A stretch of DNA of 40,348 nucleotides from Magnetococcales bacterium HA3dbin3 (GTDB lineage: Bacteria > Pseudomonadota > Magnetococcia > Magnetococcales > DC0425bin3), in contig PEAJ01000004.1 in the NCBI GenBank assembly GCA_002753495.1, forward strand, positions 1 through 40,348, read 5' to 3'. How positions within the stretch are numbered: position 1 is the stretch's first letter; the number at the start of each line of letters is the position of its first letter. The translations under genes were made by a program, and so were the position numbers. Below, in pieces: positions 8,355-16,258 of the stretch. Under the pieces are notes generated by a model that searched no databases, was not told the DNA's origin, and was given only the letters and a program-made list of their open reading frames with translations.

Positions 8355-9851
8355 TCATGGTTGGGTTCGTCCAGCCGGGTTGGTTACGTTCGCCTGCCTG
8401 GATGCATCGTCCACATGAAAGAGTCGCCACAGGAAATAGGCACTAGGAAGCATGAGGCAAAGTTGAATCACATACCACTTAAACGCCATGTATCTTCCCC
8501 CACTGGTGAAAAATAGGGTGGGGAAATCCAACTCGAAGGGAACGAACAGTTTGGTAGTCAGGAAGGAGAGCAACAGGAAGAACATCCAGAATCTTTTGCC
8601 ACCACCGCCAATTTCATCGAAGGCCATGGCCGTGAAAAGGACGATAAATGGCAGGTTGCCAATCTCCCGTCTGGATTGCGTGTCAATAACCTGGAGGACG
8701 ACAAAGAAGGCGACGAGGGCCATGCCCGGACCCAAGCCGGCGGCCTTGATGATCACCCGACGCCAGAGAAAACCAGCCACGACAACAATCGGACCAAAAT
8801 AGAGAAAGTGATTTAAGATAAAAAGAAGCGGTCGCCCGTTGTTCTTCACGAAGATATCAAATAGGTACCATCCAAAAAATTCGCGATGTTCATTTTGGTG
8901 GCCCCAGTAGTTTGAAAACATTTTCACTCCGCCAAAAAAGGCGGCAAGAATAAATAATCTGGCCAGAAGTCGTCTTTTATTTGTGTCCATGATAAAATAA
9001 AAAAACTGGCGCGCACAATTCACAACGAGATCTGGGACCGAGACATAGAGGTATATAAAAATACTTATTGATACAATAACGTTGGCGCCAGCCTCAAGCA
9101 AGTCACGTTTATGTTCCTGTAGAGGCACAAAATTGTGGGAGAACAGGATGGTGACGATCACCACCGTGCCGATCAGCAGCAACAGGCGCGGGGTGATTTT
9201 GTCTTGGAAAGTGAGGGGGGCGCTATTCCCTATCAGCGCACTCTCCGCCTTTGGGAACAGAAAGAGGATGGCGCCAATGGGTAGGATAGTCGGCCAAGTG
9301 AATGCGCCCGCGGCAATGACCAGGAACATGGAAAAAACATGACCGGTCAAATAGAAAAACAACAACAACATGCTCAGGAAAAAGGCAAGAATGTCCGTCA
9401 ATACCGGATTGTATAGGGGCATGAGCATGTTGCAGAAACTGATGGCCAAGGCAACGTAACCGAGCAAACGGCCCTGCGTGCCCAGGCCAACCCGATCGGC
9501 CAGCCAGCGCCAAATCAGGAGGGAGAGCAGAGTCAGGGTCAAATTGAAAAGCTGGAAGAACAGAACGATCTGTTTTGCCAAAAAGGGCCACCCCAAGGCT
9601 TGCATAGCGTAGTGGGCAATGGCAAACGGCAGCGAACGTTGGATGAAGAAGTGGGAGATTTGATGACGCTCAACCGGGAACTCCTTGATGATGGTCAAGT
9701 AGATAAGCTCGCCATCCCAACCGAGACCATGGCCCTGGGGTATGACGTGTCCAGCCCAAATTCGGCCAATACCCAGAATGATGACGCCCAGGACGATCCA
9801 TCGGGATAACAGGCCGCTGTCGATAAATTGTCGCTGGAAGGAGTTGTTCAT
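8355..9851 (-). CDS. Polytopic membrane protein, probable GT-C-type glycosyltransferase
   Basis: A 498-residue protein with roughly 11-12 hydrophobic helices and no soluble domain. After the first helix it has GHGLGWDGELIYL, an acidic residue in the first external loop placed as in GT-C glycosyltransferases, then a long run of helices ending in FHVDDASRQ. I do not recognise a named family. ATG 9851 is preceded by GGAGG. It follows the 598-residue membrane gene by 97 bases and precedes sqdB by 13. Its base composition is clearly more AT-rich than its neighbours, especially around 8790-9090, which could mean separate acquisition. Role inferred from context: transfer of a sugar from a lipid-phosphate donor on the periplasmic side. 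A non-enzymatic membrane role cannot be excluded. Confidence 0.6.
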   Translation of the reverse strand: MNNSFQRQFIDSGLLSRWIVLGVIILGIGRIWAGHVIPQGHGLGWDGELIYLTIIKEFPVERHQISHFFIQRSLPFAIAHYAMQALGWPFLAKQIVLFFQLFNLTLTLLSLLIWRWLADRVGLGTQGRLLGYVALAISFCNMLMPLYNPVLTDILAFFLSMLLLFFYLTGHVFSMFLVIAAGAFTWPTILPIGAILFLFPKAESALIGNSAPLTFQDKITPRLLLLIGTVVIVTILFSHNFVPLQEHKRDLLEAGANVIVSISIFIYLYVSVPDLVVNCARQFFYFIMDTNKRRLLARLFILAAFFGGVKMFSNYWGHQNEHREFFGWYLFDIFVKNNGRPLLFILNHFLYFGPIVVVAGFLWRRVIIKAAGLGPGMALVAFFVVLQVIDTQSRREIGNLPFIVLFTAMAFDEIGGGGKRFWMFFLLLSFLTTKLFVPFELDFPTLFFTSGGRYMAFKWYVIQLCLMLPSAYFLWRLFHVDDASRQANVTNPAGRTQP

Positions 9852-9948
9852 GGGTGCCTCCGACCAATCTTGAGCCAGGGGAGGGGGTGGACACTCACGG
9901 CCGCGGGCGACGGCGGGGGAGAACGGGAGGCATGGGCAGCTGTGGAGG

Positions 9949-11745
9949 TCATGGCGGTGCCAGTTCTTCGCGCGTCACTCTATCCGCTGATTTTCGCCGG
10001 TAAAGGGTCCAGAGAGGGGATTCATCCACCTTCTCGAACAGGCGCGCAATATCCGTGCCGTAAAGACGGCGCAATCTAAGGGTGAAGTCGTCCCTGAATT
10101 TTGGCTCCATCAACAACGTCGCATCATCCAAAAGGCGATCCATTGCTGACAGTCGATCCTTGCCAACCAGCTTTTTGGCCTGTCGAGTGAAGGTGAACCA
10201 GTAGGTTCCTCCTCGCGGTGGTGGCAGGTGCAAGGCCAGGGGAAAGAGGTTGCTTTCGGCCAGGGCGAGGATGCGACTGTCCGCCGTAACGTGCTTTTCC
10301 AGCAGGCGTATGCCATCGGTGTGCAGAATGGCGAAACGAAAAGGGGTCACATCGCCAAAGAGGATGTGGTCCAGGACCTCCCGCGGGGTGTCAACTTCAT
10401 CGTTTATTTTTGGCAGGAGCATCGTTTCCAGGGTTGAGGTGGGGATCCTGGCCGCGGCCGGCTGCAAGGGGGCCTTGGTGTGCTGCCAATGCAGGGCATA
10501 GAGGATGCCCGAGAGGTCGGGAAAAATGAAAATCCTGACCACGAAGTAGCCGGTCAAACCGAGCGACAGTAGTTGGCGGAAAAGGTGGACCCGTTGGCGT
10601 TGGGGATCGAGCGCAAGAAAGAGACGACGTTGCCCATCCCCGATCATGAGGGCGGCAACGGCAAACAGGGGGACATAGCGTCCGCCCATGTTTAGTCCAC
10701 CCACAAGGGGTCCTTCACCCTGGGAGTTGGCGGCCACCACGAGACAACCGACACACCCGGCCCAAAAGGCGGCAAGAAACAGGCGAATTTCCCGACTCGA
10801 CACCCTCCTTCCCGCCGACAACGCACCAGCGCCACCCCAGCCGATCAGAAACAAAACGAACAGCAGGAGAAACCACTCCACATTGTGCAGCGCCATGCCC
10901 ATGACGCGCGTGGCGGAGGTCAACGCGGATTCAAATCCAGAAATGGCCTGAACATCGGACAAATAGTGGTCGAGACGCAGGCCCAGGAAGATCCAGGCGA
11001 ACCCCCAGGTTCCGAAGAAAGCCAGGGCGGTGGTTGGCAGAGAAAGGAAACAGCGGCCAAACAGGATGCCGCTGCCGATCAGCAAGGCCATGCCACCCAG
11101 GAAAAAGTTGATTTTGGCCGAAAGCAGCAGGGCGAGCAGAATGCCGGCGGAGATGGCCCTGAGATGTCCGCCGATACGCCCATCCGGGCGCAAAGGACGG
11201 AACATGAGCTGCAGGGCGAGCACATTGAGCAGGGCAAGCCCGAAGCGGTTGTACTGCATGGCGTAGGAGGTATTGCGGGCGTAATGCGAGGTGCCCTCGG
11301 GAACGACGCCGGTTGCCACCAGCATGGTCATGCCAACAAAGAGCAGCGTTCCGAAGGTCGAGAGGCGTCGGCTGGCAACGATCCATCCCCAGACCCCGCT
11401 CACCCCGGCCACAAGCAACGCGCCGATAGTCAGCGCGCGCACGCTGTCGTGGGTGAGCCACAGACCGAGGGCGGTGATCCAACCGTGCAAGTCGTGGTAG
11501 CTGAAGTAGTCGGTGTGAGGGATCTGACCGTTGCGGATGCGCCAGCCCGCGGCGAGGAGGGCGGCGGTGTCCCAGGGGGGGATCCATTGGTGGGCTGGTC
11601 CCGCGCGCCCCATCGCCAGACCAAGCAGGCCGCCGCCACCAATCAATACGAATAGGCCTGCCAGATGTGCGACGATCGAATCCGTACACCCTGCTCGTGC
11701 CAGCCGGAGCAAACTCTTTCCTTTTTGGTTCCGCGCGCTATCCAC
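9949..11745 (-). CDS. Large polytopic membrane protein, probable GT-C-type glycosyltransferase
   Basis: A 598-residue protein with about 10-11 hydrophobic helices in the first two thirds and a C-terminal soluble region of roughly 180 residues. The first loop reads WDTAALLAAGWRIRNGQ followed by HTDYFSYHDLHGW; an acidic residue followed by a G-x-x-P/Y-x-D/F pattern is typical of PMT/ArnT-like GT-C proteins, which use polyprenyl-phosphate sugars. No closer family was recognised. Translation probably starts at GTG 11745, nine bases after GGAAGA. It is the first gene of the ten-gene minus-strand operon, with the conserved leader element at 11770-11836 directly upstream. The related layouts of this gene, 8355-9851 and 33521-35512 suggest several membrane transferases acting on surface glycans (inference). 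Confidence 0.6.
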   Translation of the reverse strand: MDSARNQKGKSLLRLARAGCTDSIVAHLAGLFVLIGGGGLLGLAMGRAGPAHQWIPPWDTAALLAAGWRIRNGQIPHTDYFSYHDLHGWITALGLWLTHDSVRALTIGALLVAGVSGVWGWIVASRRLSTFGTLLFVGMTMLVATGVVPEGTSHYARNTSYAMQYNRFGLALLNVLALQLMFRPLRPDGRIGGHLRAISAGILLALLLSAKINFFLGGMALLIGSGILFGRCFLSLPTTALAFFGTWGFAWIFLGLRLDHYLSDVQAISGFESALTSATRVMGMALHNVEWFLLLFVLFLIGWGGAGALSAGRRVSSREIRLFLAAFWAGCVGCLVVAANSQGEGPLVGGLNMGGRYVPLFAVAALMIGDGQRRLFLALDPQRQRVHLFRQLLSLGLTGYFVVRIFIFPDLSGILYALHWQHTKAPLQPAAARIPTSTLETMLLPKINDEVDTPREVLDHILFGDVTPFRFAILHTDGIRLLEKHVTADSRILALAESNLFPLALHLPPPRGGTYWFTFTRQAKKLVGKDRLSAMDRLLDDATLLMEPKFRDDFTLRLRRLYGTDIARLFEKVDESPLWTLYRRKSADRVTREELAPP

Positions 11746-11769
11746 TTTTTAGGTTCTTCCGCTCAAGTT

Positions 11770-11836
11770 TGTACTCGTCCAAGACCTGATCCGACAAAAT
11801 GGTTCCGGGAAGCATGGAGTGGGTGCCTCACCCCTC
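11770..11836 (-). promoter_or_regulatory. Conserved leader element, copy A (upstream of 598-residue membrane gene)
   Basis: A stretch of about 65 bases ending 24 bases before the GTG start of the operon's first gene. It aligns at roughly 70% identity with 15598-15661, which has the same position and orientation before another minus-strand gene. On the minus strand it starts with a GGGTG/CACCC hairpin, then TTCCCGGAACCATTTTGTCG, then GATC, GTCTTGG and GAGTACA. A -35-like TTGTCG and a -10-like TACAAA lie 18 bases apart. It may be a promoter with operator or an RNA leader; sequence alone does not decide. Confidence 0.55.
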
Positions 11837-12491
11837 AGGGTTAACCCGATTTCTCAAGGATCGGCTTCCCGCGGCTGACCTGTATCTCCGCAACATCCGG
11901 TAACAAAAGTTTATTTTTGACGATCTTCTCTTCGATTCTCATTTCTGACACCCCCCTCATTGGACTCCCATCCTACCAGAAATGTCAGATTGAGTCTTGT
12001 TTGTTACAAGGCCCAATAGGCCCAAGTTCCTCTTTCGGTCGTGGAAACGGATTTCCCTGGATGGCCAGTCGATACATGGATAGACTACCGAACGGCGGTG
12101 GCGTCCGTGGCTCTTCTCCGTTCATTGGTTTCCGATAGACCAATCATGCCGGAGGGGCCGTGGGCGTCTTGGAAGCAGGCTTCTCAGGTGGAGATCAACC
12201 TGCGTTTCCGGAGTTTTGCGGTTGCCTCTATGCGGTGGGGCTGCCTTCCGATGAGCATTCCGTGTGCGATTCGGGTCCAGCAACTGTCTTGGCAATCAAG
12301 CAGGTTTCGTGCTGGAGTGTGCCGTATGGTTCCACCTCCCACCCTTGCGGATACGGGCTCGAAGCCCAGGCAACTGTTCGGGTTTGTGGACAATGGGCAT
12401 GGCAATCCGCACTGGGCCATGATCTCTAACGACCAAGTAAGGACAACGATCTGCTGCGTCTGGAACGAGGTTGATTCCGGCCATTTTTTGC
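11837..12491. other. Non-coding stretch, no gene recognised
   Basis: About 650 bases between the leader element and the near-palindrome. Open frames on both strands here give cysteine-, serine- and arginine-rich translations with no family signature, no ribosome site and no codon bias like the neighbours. The plus-strand frame from 12041 that runs into the methyltransferase region reads through the inverted repeat and is not supported. The stretch could be eroded coding DNA, but no parent gene was recognised. Confidence 0.5.
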
Positions 12492-12592
12492 CGGGGTGTT
12501 TTGCAGTTTCCCACAGGGTACACAGGCCCGAGAGCAATAAATTGCTGGTTGCACCTGGCCTGTGCACTTGTGGAAAACTGCAAAACACCCCG
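12492..12592. repeat. Long near-perfect inverted repeat (about 36-bp arms)
   Basis: The left arm (12492-12528) and right arm (12557-12592) are reverse complements except for a short mismatched patch: both share CGGGGTGTTTTGCAGTTT read inward and end in ACAGGCC. The 28-base loop contains a smaller dyad, AGCAAT/ATTGCT. It ends 38 bases before the methyltransferase start. In RNA it would form a very stable hairpin, in DNA a possible cruciform. It has no T-run and no recognised transposon ends, so it could be a MITE-like element, a transcription attenuator or a protein-binding palindrome. Confidence 0.8.
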
Positions 12593-12630
12593 CCAACTGG
12601 CTTCCCAACATACAAGGTGGAGCGATAGCC

Positions 12631-13428
12631 ATGCGAAAAGACCTTGATGCCATCCGATGCTATTGGTCCGGACAGGCCGAGCTGCACGGTACGGGGGCTG
12701 CCGCGTCGTGGAGTGATGTCGAGGCGGTTGAACTGGAAATTCGCACCATCAGCCGTTACCTGAAAGACGGGATGTCGGTGCTCGACGTTGGTTGCGCAAA
12801 CGGCTATTCAACCTTGCGCTATGCCATGGCGTGGGATATCGATGCCGAAGGGTTCGACTACATCCCGGCGATGGTGGAAAACGCCAATCTCAGGCTCAAG
12901 GAGCTCCCCGGGTCAGTCATCCGTGGCCGGATTAGCTTCCGGCAGGGGGACCTGCTTGGCTGGCAACCCTCCGGGGCACACTACGATGTGGTCATCTCCA
13001 CGCGGGTGATCATCAACCTGGGTACGTGGGAGAACCAACTCAAGGCCATGCGCGCCTGCGTCGCGGCATTAAAACCGGGTGGATTGTTTCTGCTTTCCGA
13101 GGCAACTTTGCAAGGATGGCGAAAACTCAACGCTATGCGGCGGGAGTGGGGGTTGGCGGAGATCCCCATGCCGGAGTTCAACCAGTACCTGGATCAAGAG
13201 CGGGTGGTTGCTGGCCTTGCCGACATCGCAGAACTAATTGAATTATCAGAATATTCGAGCAGCTACTTTGTTGGCACGCGCGTGATCAAGCCGCTGCTTG
13301 CCAGACTCACCGACGGTTTGGTCGACCCCGCCAAGCCAGAGATGGAGATCAACCGCTGGTTTGCGTCCCTGCCGGCGGCGGGGGATTACGGGACACAGAA
13401 GCTCTTTGTCTTCTGCAAAAGGCCATGA
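12631..13428 (+). CDS. Class I SAM-dependent methyltransferase
   Basis: A 265-residue methyltransferase with motif I SVLDVGCANGYST (49-61), an acidic loop at GFDY, a GDLLGW segment, VVISTRVIINLG (motif IV region) and LKPGGLFLLSEA (motif VI). The N-terminal YWSGQAELHGTGAAASW and the late GTQKLFVF resemble methyltransferases of polysaccharide loci. Substrate unknown; a sugar is likely. ATG 12631 is supported by GGTGGAG upstream; the frame extends 23 codons further 5' but into the inverted repeat at 12492-12592. It is the only plus-strand gene between two minus-strand glycan units and converges with the WecE-type gene (39-base gap), so it has its own promoter, which was not identified. Confidence 0.8.
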   Translation: MRKDLDAIRCYWSGQAELHGTGAAASWSDVEAVELEIRTISRYLKDGMSVLDVGCANGYSTLRYAMAWDIDAEGFDYIPAMVENANLRLKELPGSVIRGRISFRQGDLLGWQPSGAHYDVVISTRVIINLGTWENQLKAMRACVAALKPGGLFLLSEATLQGWRKLNAMRREWGLAEIPMPEFNQYLDQERVVAGLADIAELIELSEYSSSYFVGTRVIKPLLARLTDGLVDPAKPEMEINRWFASLPAAGDYGTQKLFVFCKRP

Positions 13429-13467
13429 CTGGCTGGAGGGAGAATGGACGAGCGCGGCAACGCGGTG

Positions 13468-14607
13468 TCAAGCGAAAGGAAAACGCATGACCAAGTCGAT
13501 CACCCGCTCCTGATCCGCTTCATCCAGGGTGTTATAAAGCGGGAGTCGCAACAGCCGGTTGTAGACCGCCTCACTCACCGGGCACTGCCCATCCCTGCCG
13601 CCCATCGCCCGCCCCACCTGGGAAAGGTGCAGAGGGACGTAGTGGAATACCGCGCCGACACCGTTCTCGCCCAGATGGCGCAGCATCGCGTCGCGCAACT
13701 CAGGGCTGGGCAGCACCAGGTAGAAGAGATGGTAGGAGGGATCGCAGTGAGCGGGCAGGTAGGGCAAGGTCACGCCGTTGTTTTCACCCCATGAACGCAA
13801 CGCGTCCGCATAACGTCGCCAACGAGACCGACGACGTGCCAGAATCGCTTGACGCTCCTCGAGCTGGGCGAGCAAAATGGCCGCCATGAGGTCCGAGGGT
13901 CCGTAGCTCGACCCGAGGTCGACCCAGGTATACTTGTCGACCTCGCCACGGAAAAAAGCACGGCGATTGGTCCCCTTTTCGAGTAAAATCTCCGCGCGTT
14001 CAATCAGCCCGGGGTCGTTGATAAGCAGGCACCCCCCCTCGCCACAGGAGATGTTTTTCGTTTCGTGGAAGGAAACGGCGGACAGCACGCCAAAACGTCC
14101 CAGCTGTTGTCCCCGGTATTGTCCGAACAACCCTTGAGCGTTGTCTTCCACAACTGCTAAGCTATGCGTCGTCGCAATGGCGGTTATGGCATCCATTTCG
14201 CAGCCCACCCCGGCGTAGTGGACGGGCACGATCGCGCGGGTTTTTGGGGTGATCAGCTTTTCAAGATGGCGCTCATCGAGGTTGAGGGTGTCTGGACGGA
14301 TGTCGGCAAAGACGACCTTGCCACCGCGCAACGCAAAAGCCGATGCAGTAGTGGGAAAGGTATAACTGGGGACAATGACCTCATCACCCGGAACAATATT
14401 AAGAAGGATAGCCGCCATTTCCAACGCATGTGTACACGAGGTGGTCAGCAATACCCTTGGCGCTCCGGTGAGCTGCTCCAGCAAATTGGTGCAGGCCCTG
14501 GTGAAACGTCCCGACGAGGAGAGATGACCGGCGTCGAGCGCTTGTTGCACGTATTGAAATTCTTTTCCGAAGAAAGCTGGTTTGTTGAAAGGGATCTTCG
14601 ACACCAT
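13468..14607 (-). CDS. wecE: DegT/DnrJ/EryC1/StrS aminotransferase, WecE/RffA type
   Basis: A 379-residue PLP-dependent sugar aminotransferase. Signatures: IPFNKPAFFGKEF with HLSSSG near the N-terminus, TTSCTHALEMAA, PSYTFPTTASAF, VVEDNAQG with PLP-contacting D155, and SFHETKN with the Schiff-base lysine K184. The N-terminus and SFHETKN motif are those of WecE (RffA), which aminates dTDP-4-keto-6-deoxy-D-glucose at C4 for enterobacterial common antigen. Here the substrate could instead be the keto sugar from the 6084-7166 dehydratase (inference). ATG 14607 follows AAGGGA with 8-base spacing. It is 18 bases downstream of the GT2 gene and forms a two-gene unit with it. The rmlA/rmlB genes needed for the WecE substrate are absent from the window. 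Confidence 0.85.
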   Translation of the reverse strand: MVSKIPFNKPAFFGKEFQYVQQALDAGHLSSSGRFTRACTNLLEQLTGAPRVLLTTSCTHALEMAAILLNIVPGDEVIVPSYTFPTTASAFALRGGKVVFADIRPDTLNLDERHLEKLITPKTRAIVPVHYAGVGCEMDAITAIATTHSLAVVEDNAQGLFGQYRGQQLGRFGVLSAVSFHETKNISCGEGGCLLINDPGLIERAEILLEKGTNRRAFFRGEVDKYTWVDLGSSYGPSDLMAAILLAQLEERQAILARRRSRWRRYADALRSWGENNGVTLPYLPAHCDPSYHLFYLVLPSPELRDAMLRHLGENGVGAVFHYVPLHLSQVGRAMGGRDGQCPVSEAVYNRLLRLPLYNTLDEADQERVIDLVMRFPFA

Positions 14608-14625
14608 GATGCGTCCCTTGATTGG

Positions 14626-15579
14626 TTACAGATCGTTTTTCCGATGAACAGGTCGTTTTTGACGTACATTATACTGAGGCATGCGGTTTATATTGAGATG
14701 AACGCGACCAAGATATTCTCCGACAACACCCAGGGCCAGGAGTTGAATACCGCCGAATATGGATACAGAGACAATGATGGACGCATATCCCGGAACGCTA
14801 ATGCTGTTGGCAAAGTGAAGAAACAAATAATAACATCCCATAAAAAATCCGCCGACAGAAAAGATCAGGCCAAGCCAGGAAACAATCTGTAGGGGGACCA
14901 GGGAAAAGTTGGTGAAGAGATTAATGGCCAAGGTGACCAGCTTGCTCAGGGAATATCCCGAGCGCCCCTGCTGTCGAGCCTCGTGGTCGACCTCAACCTC
15001 GCCGATACGGTCGCTGCTCCAGGCGAATAACCCATCGAGGAAGACATAGTTGAGCGTATAGGGAAAAATGCTCTCCACCAGTTGACGGCGTATCGCCCGA
15101 AAAGCAGTAATGTTGTTGCGGCGAGAAAAGATTCGGCGGTAGAACAGCTGAATAAGGGCAGAACCCGCGTTGCGCCAGGGCTCATGCCGCTTTTTTCGAT
15201 AGACACCGTAGACCAAGTCATAGTTGCCCTGCTCCAGGGCCTCGACCAGGCGCAGTGCGTCGTTTGGGGCGTGTTGCAAGTCGTCATCCATGGTGACGAC
15301 GATGTCGCCGGTGCACTCCCGCAAACCGCACATGAGGGCATTGTGTTGGCCGTAATTCCGCATCAGATCCACGATGCACAGCCGTTCAGGGTAATGCGAC
15401 TGCAATGCGCACAACGCTGCCCACGAGCGATCGGAACTGCCATCATTGACCAGCACGATCTCGTAGTTGTATGCACTGTTGGAAAAAACGCCGACAAGAG
15501 TCTCGACCAATTGGGTCAGATTATCCTGGGCATTATAAACCGGGACGACGATTGACAATGTTCTCTTGTCCCCATCCAT
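14626..15579 (-). CDS. Polyprenyl-phosphate glycosyltransferase, GT2 (GtrB/ArnC-like)
   Basis: A 317-residue GT2 enzyme. LSIVVPVYNAQDNL (8-21), LVNDGSSDRSW (43-53), the TMDDDLQHAPND metal site at D98-D100 and the RRQLVESIFPYT acceptor segment are typical of GtrB, ArnC and related undecaprenyl-phosphate sugar transferases. Two C-terminal helices (VPLQIVSWLGLIFSVGGFF and SIFGGIQLLALGVVGEYLG) anchor it in the inner membrane, as in that family. ATG 15579 with GAGGAA upstream is chosen; the frame continues 21 codons 5' into the leader element. The next gene is a WecE-type aminotransferase 18 bases on, so a 4-amino-4,6-dideoxy sugar is a possible donor, as with ArnC (inference). Confidence 0.87.
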   Translation of the reverse strand: MDGDKRTLSIVVPVYNAQDNLTQLVETLVGVFSNSAYNYEIVLVNDGSSDRSWAALCALQSHYPERLCIVDLMRNYGQHNALMCGLRECTGDIVVTMDDDLQHAPNDALRLVEALEQGNYDLVYGVYRKKRHEPWRNAGSALIQLFYRRIFSRRNNITAFRAIRRQLVESIFPYTLNYVFLDGLFAWSSDRIGEVEVDHEARQQGRSGYSLSKLVTLAINLFTNFSLVPLQIVSWLGLIFSVGGFFMGCYYLFLHFANSISVPGYASIIVSVSIFGGIQLLALGVVGEYLGRVHLNINRMPQYNVRQKRPVHRKNDL

Positions 15580-15597
15580 CGTTGGATTCCTCGTATG

Positions 15598-15661
15598 TGT
15601 ACTTGCCAAGACTCGATCTGACAAAACGGTCCCGGAAGGCACAAGGTGGGCGCTCCACCTT
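15598..15661 (-). promoter_or_regulatory. Conserved leader element, copy B (upstream of GT2 gene)
   Basis: A homologue of 11770-11836 at the same position: it ends 18 bases before the ATG of the first gene of the GT2-wecE unit. On the minus strand it begins with AAGGTGG-AGCG-CCCACCTT, a perfect 7-bp stem, then TTCCGGGACCGTTTTGTCAG, GATC, GTCTTGG and AAGTACA. TTGTCA and TACACA are 17 bases apart. Most differences from copy A are transitions, and the hairpin is kept with different bases. Confidence 0.55.
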
Positions 15662-16052
15662 ATGGGCAGAGGCCCAACCTCCGGACCCCCGGTGTTGTCC
15701 CCGGCTGCTAAAACCGGTTCCGCCGGCGGCCAGGGAAGGCCATGGTAACCAGGGGTTTAACCCCATCTCAAAGGTCGTTCGCCCATTTATATTCCTGAAA
15801 CGATCCGGGGTGATTGGCGGCATCGCTTTTGTCCGTCTGGTGGAGTCCATCCACTCGATACTCAAGCTCTTCAGGGCCTGACACCCGCATGGAGAGAGGG
15901 TCGCGATATCATTCCGCCGGACTCTGGACCGAGCGCACGCAAGGCCCTTCGACATCCGATCGAGCTGGCCTGTCCAGCCGGGTACCATTCTACACTTTCC
16001 CCCAGGCATAGACCACCGCCACGTTTTCCACGGAAGGGAGGACGGGTGATTT
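15662..16052. other. Non-coding stretch, no gene recognised
   Basis: About 390 bases upstream of the GT2 leader element. Open frames in all six frames are short and patternless. It contains several small GC dyads (for example the CCGGTTCCGCCGGCGG area near 15716-15731) but no recognised terminator, RNA gene or transposon end. A plus-strand frame ending at 15881 reads VIGGIAFVRLVESIHSIL and could be an eroded coding fragment, but no family was recognised. Confidence 0.4.
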
Positions 16053-16230
16053 TTACCATGAAAGGCGGTTTTGTCCAGGGCAGCGCCCCGACGGGGTTTG
16101 GGGCTTAAGCCCCAACAAAATTGTTTTTAATTTTTAAAAGTGGTTGGGGGGTCCGGGGGGAGGCTTAAGCCTGCCCCCCGGCTTAGGTCTGGGGCAGCGC
16201 CCCAGTGGGGTTCGGGACAGAGCCCTGGCT
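16053..16230. repeat. GC-rich intergenic dyad repeats
   Basis: Two degenerate copies of a GGGCAGCGCCCC-xx-GGGGTTxGGG unit lie at about 16076-16113 and 16189-16230. Between them is a GGGGGG-AGGCTTAAGCCT-CCCCCC palindrome and an AT-only patch. A second shared phrase, ACCATGAAAG, precedes the first copy and follows the second. These look like dispersed intergenic palindromic repeats. Whether they recur across the genome cannot be seen here. Confidence 0.6.
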
Positions 16231-16258
16231 CACCATGAAAGACAGCTTTCATCGTCCG

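Noticed and set aside
12574-12592. DnaA-box-like TTTTCCACA as part of an origin
   Set aside because: It is a single site inside an inverted repeat, with no cluster of boxes, no AT-rich unwinding region and no replication genes nearby.
12041-12628. 195-codon plus-strand frame before the methyltransferase
   Set aside because: No family signature or ribosome site, and it reads through the long inverted repeat; it is not supported as a gene.
15800-15881. Short peptide VIGGIAFVRLVESIHSIL as a gene remnant
   Set aside because: It looks protein-like, but no family could be recognised and the flanking frame is patternless.
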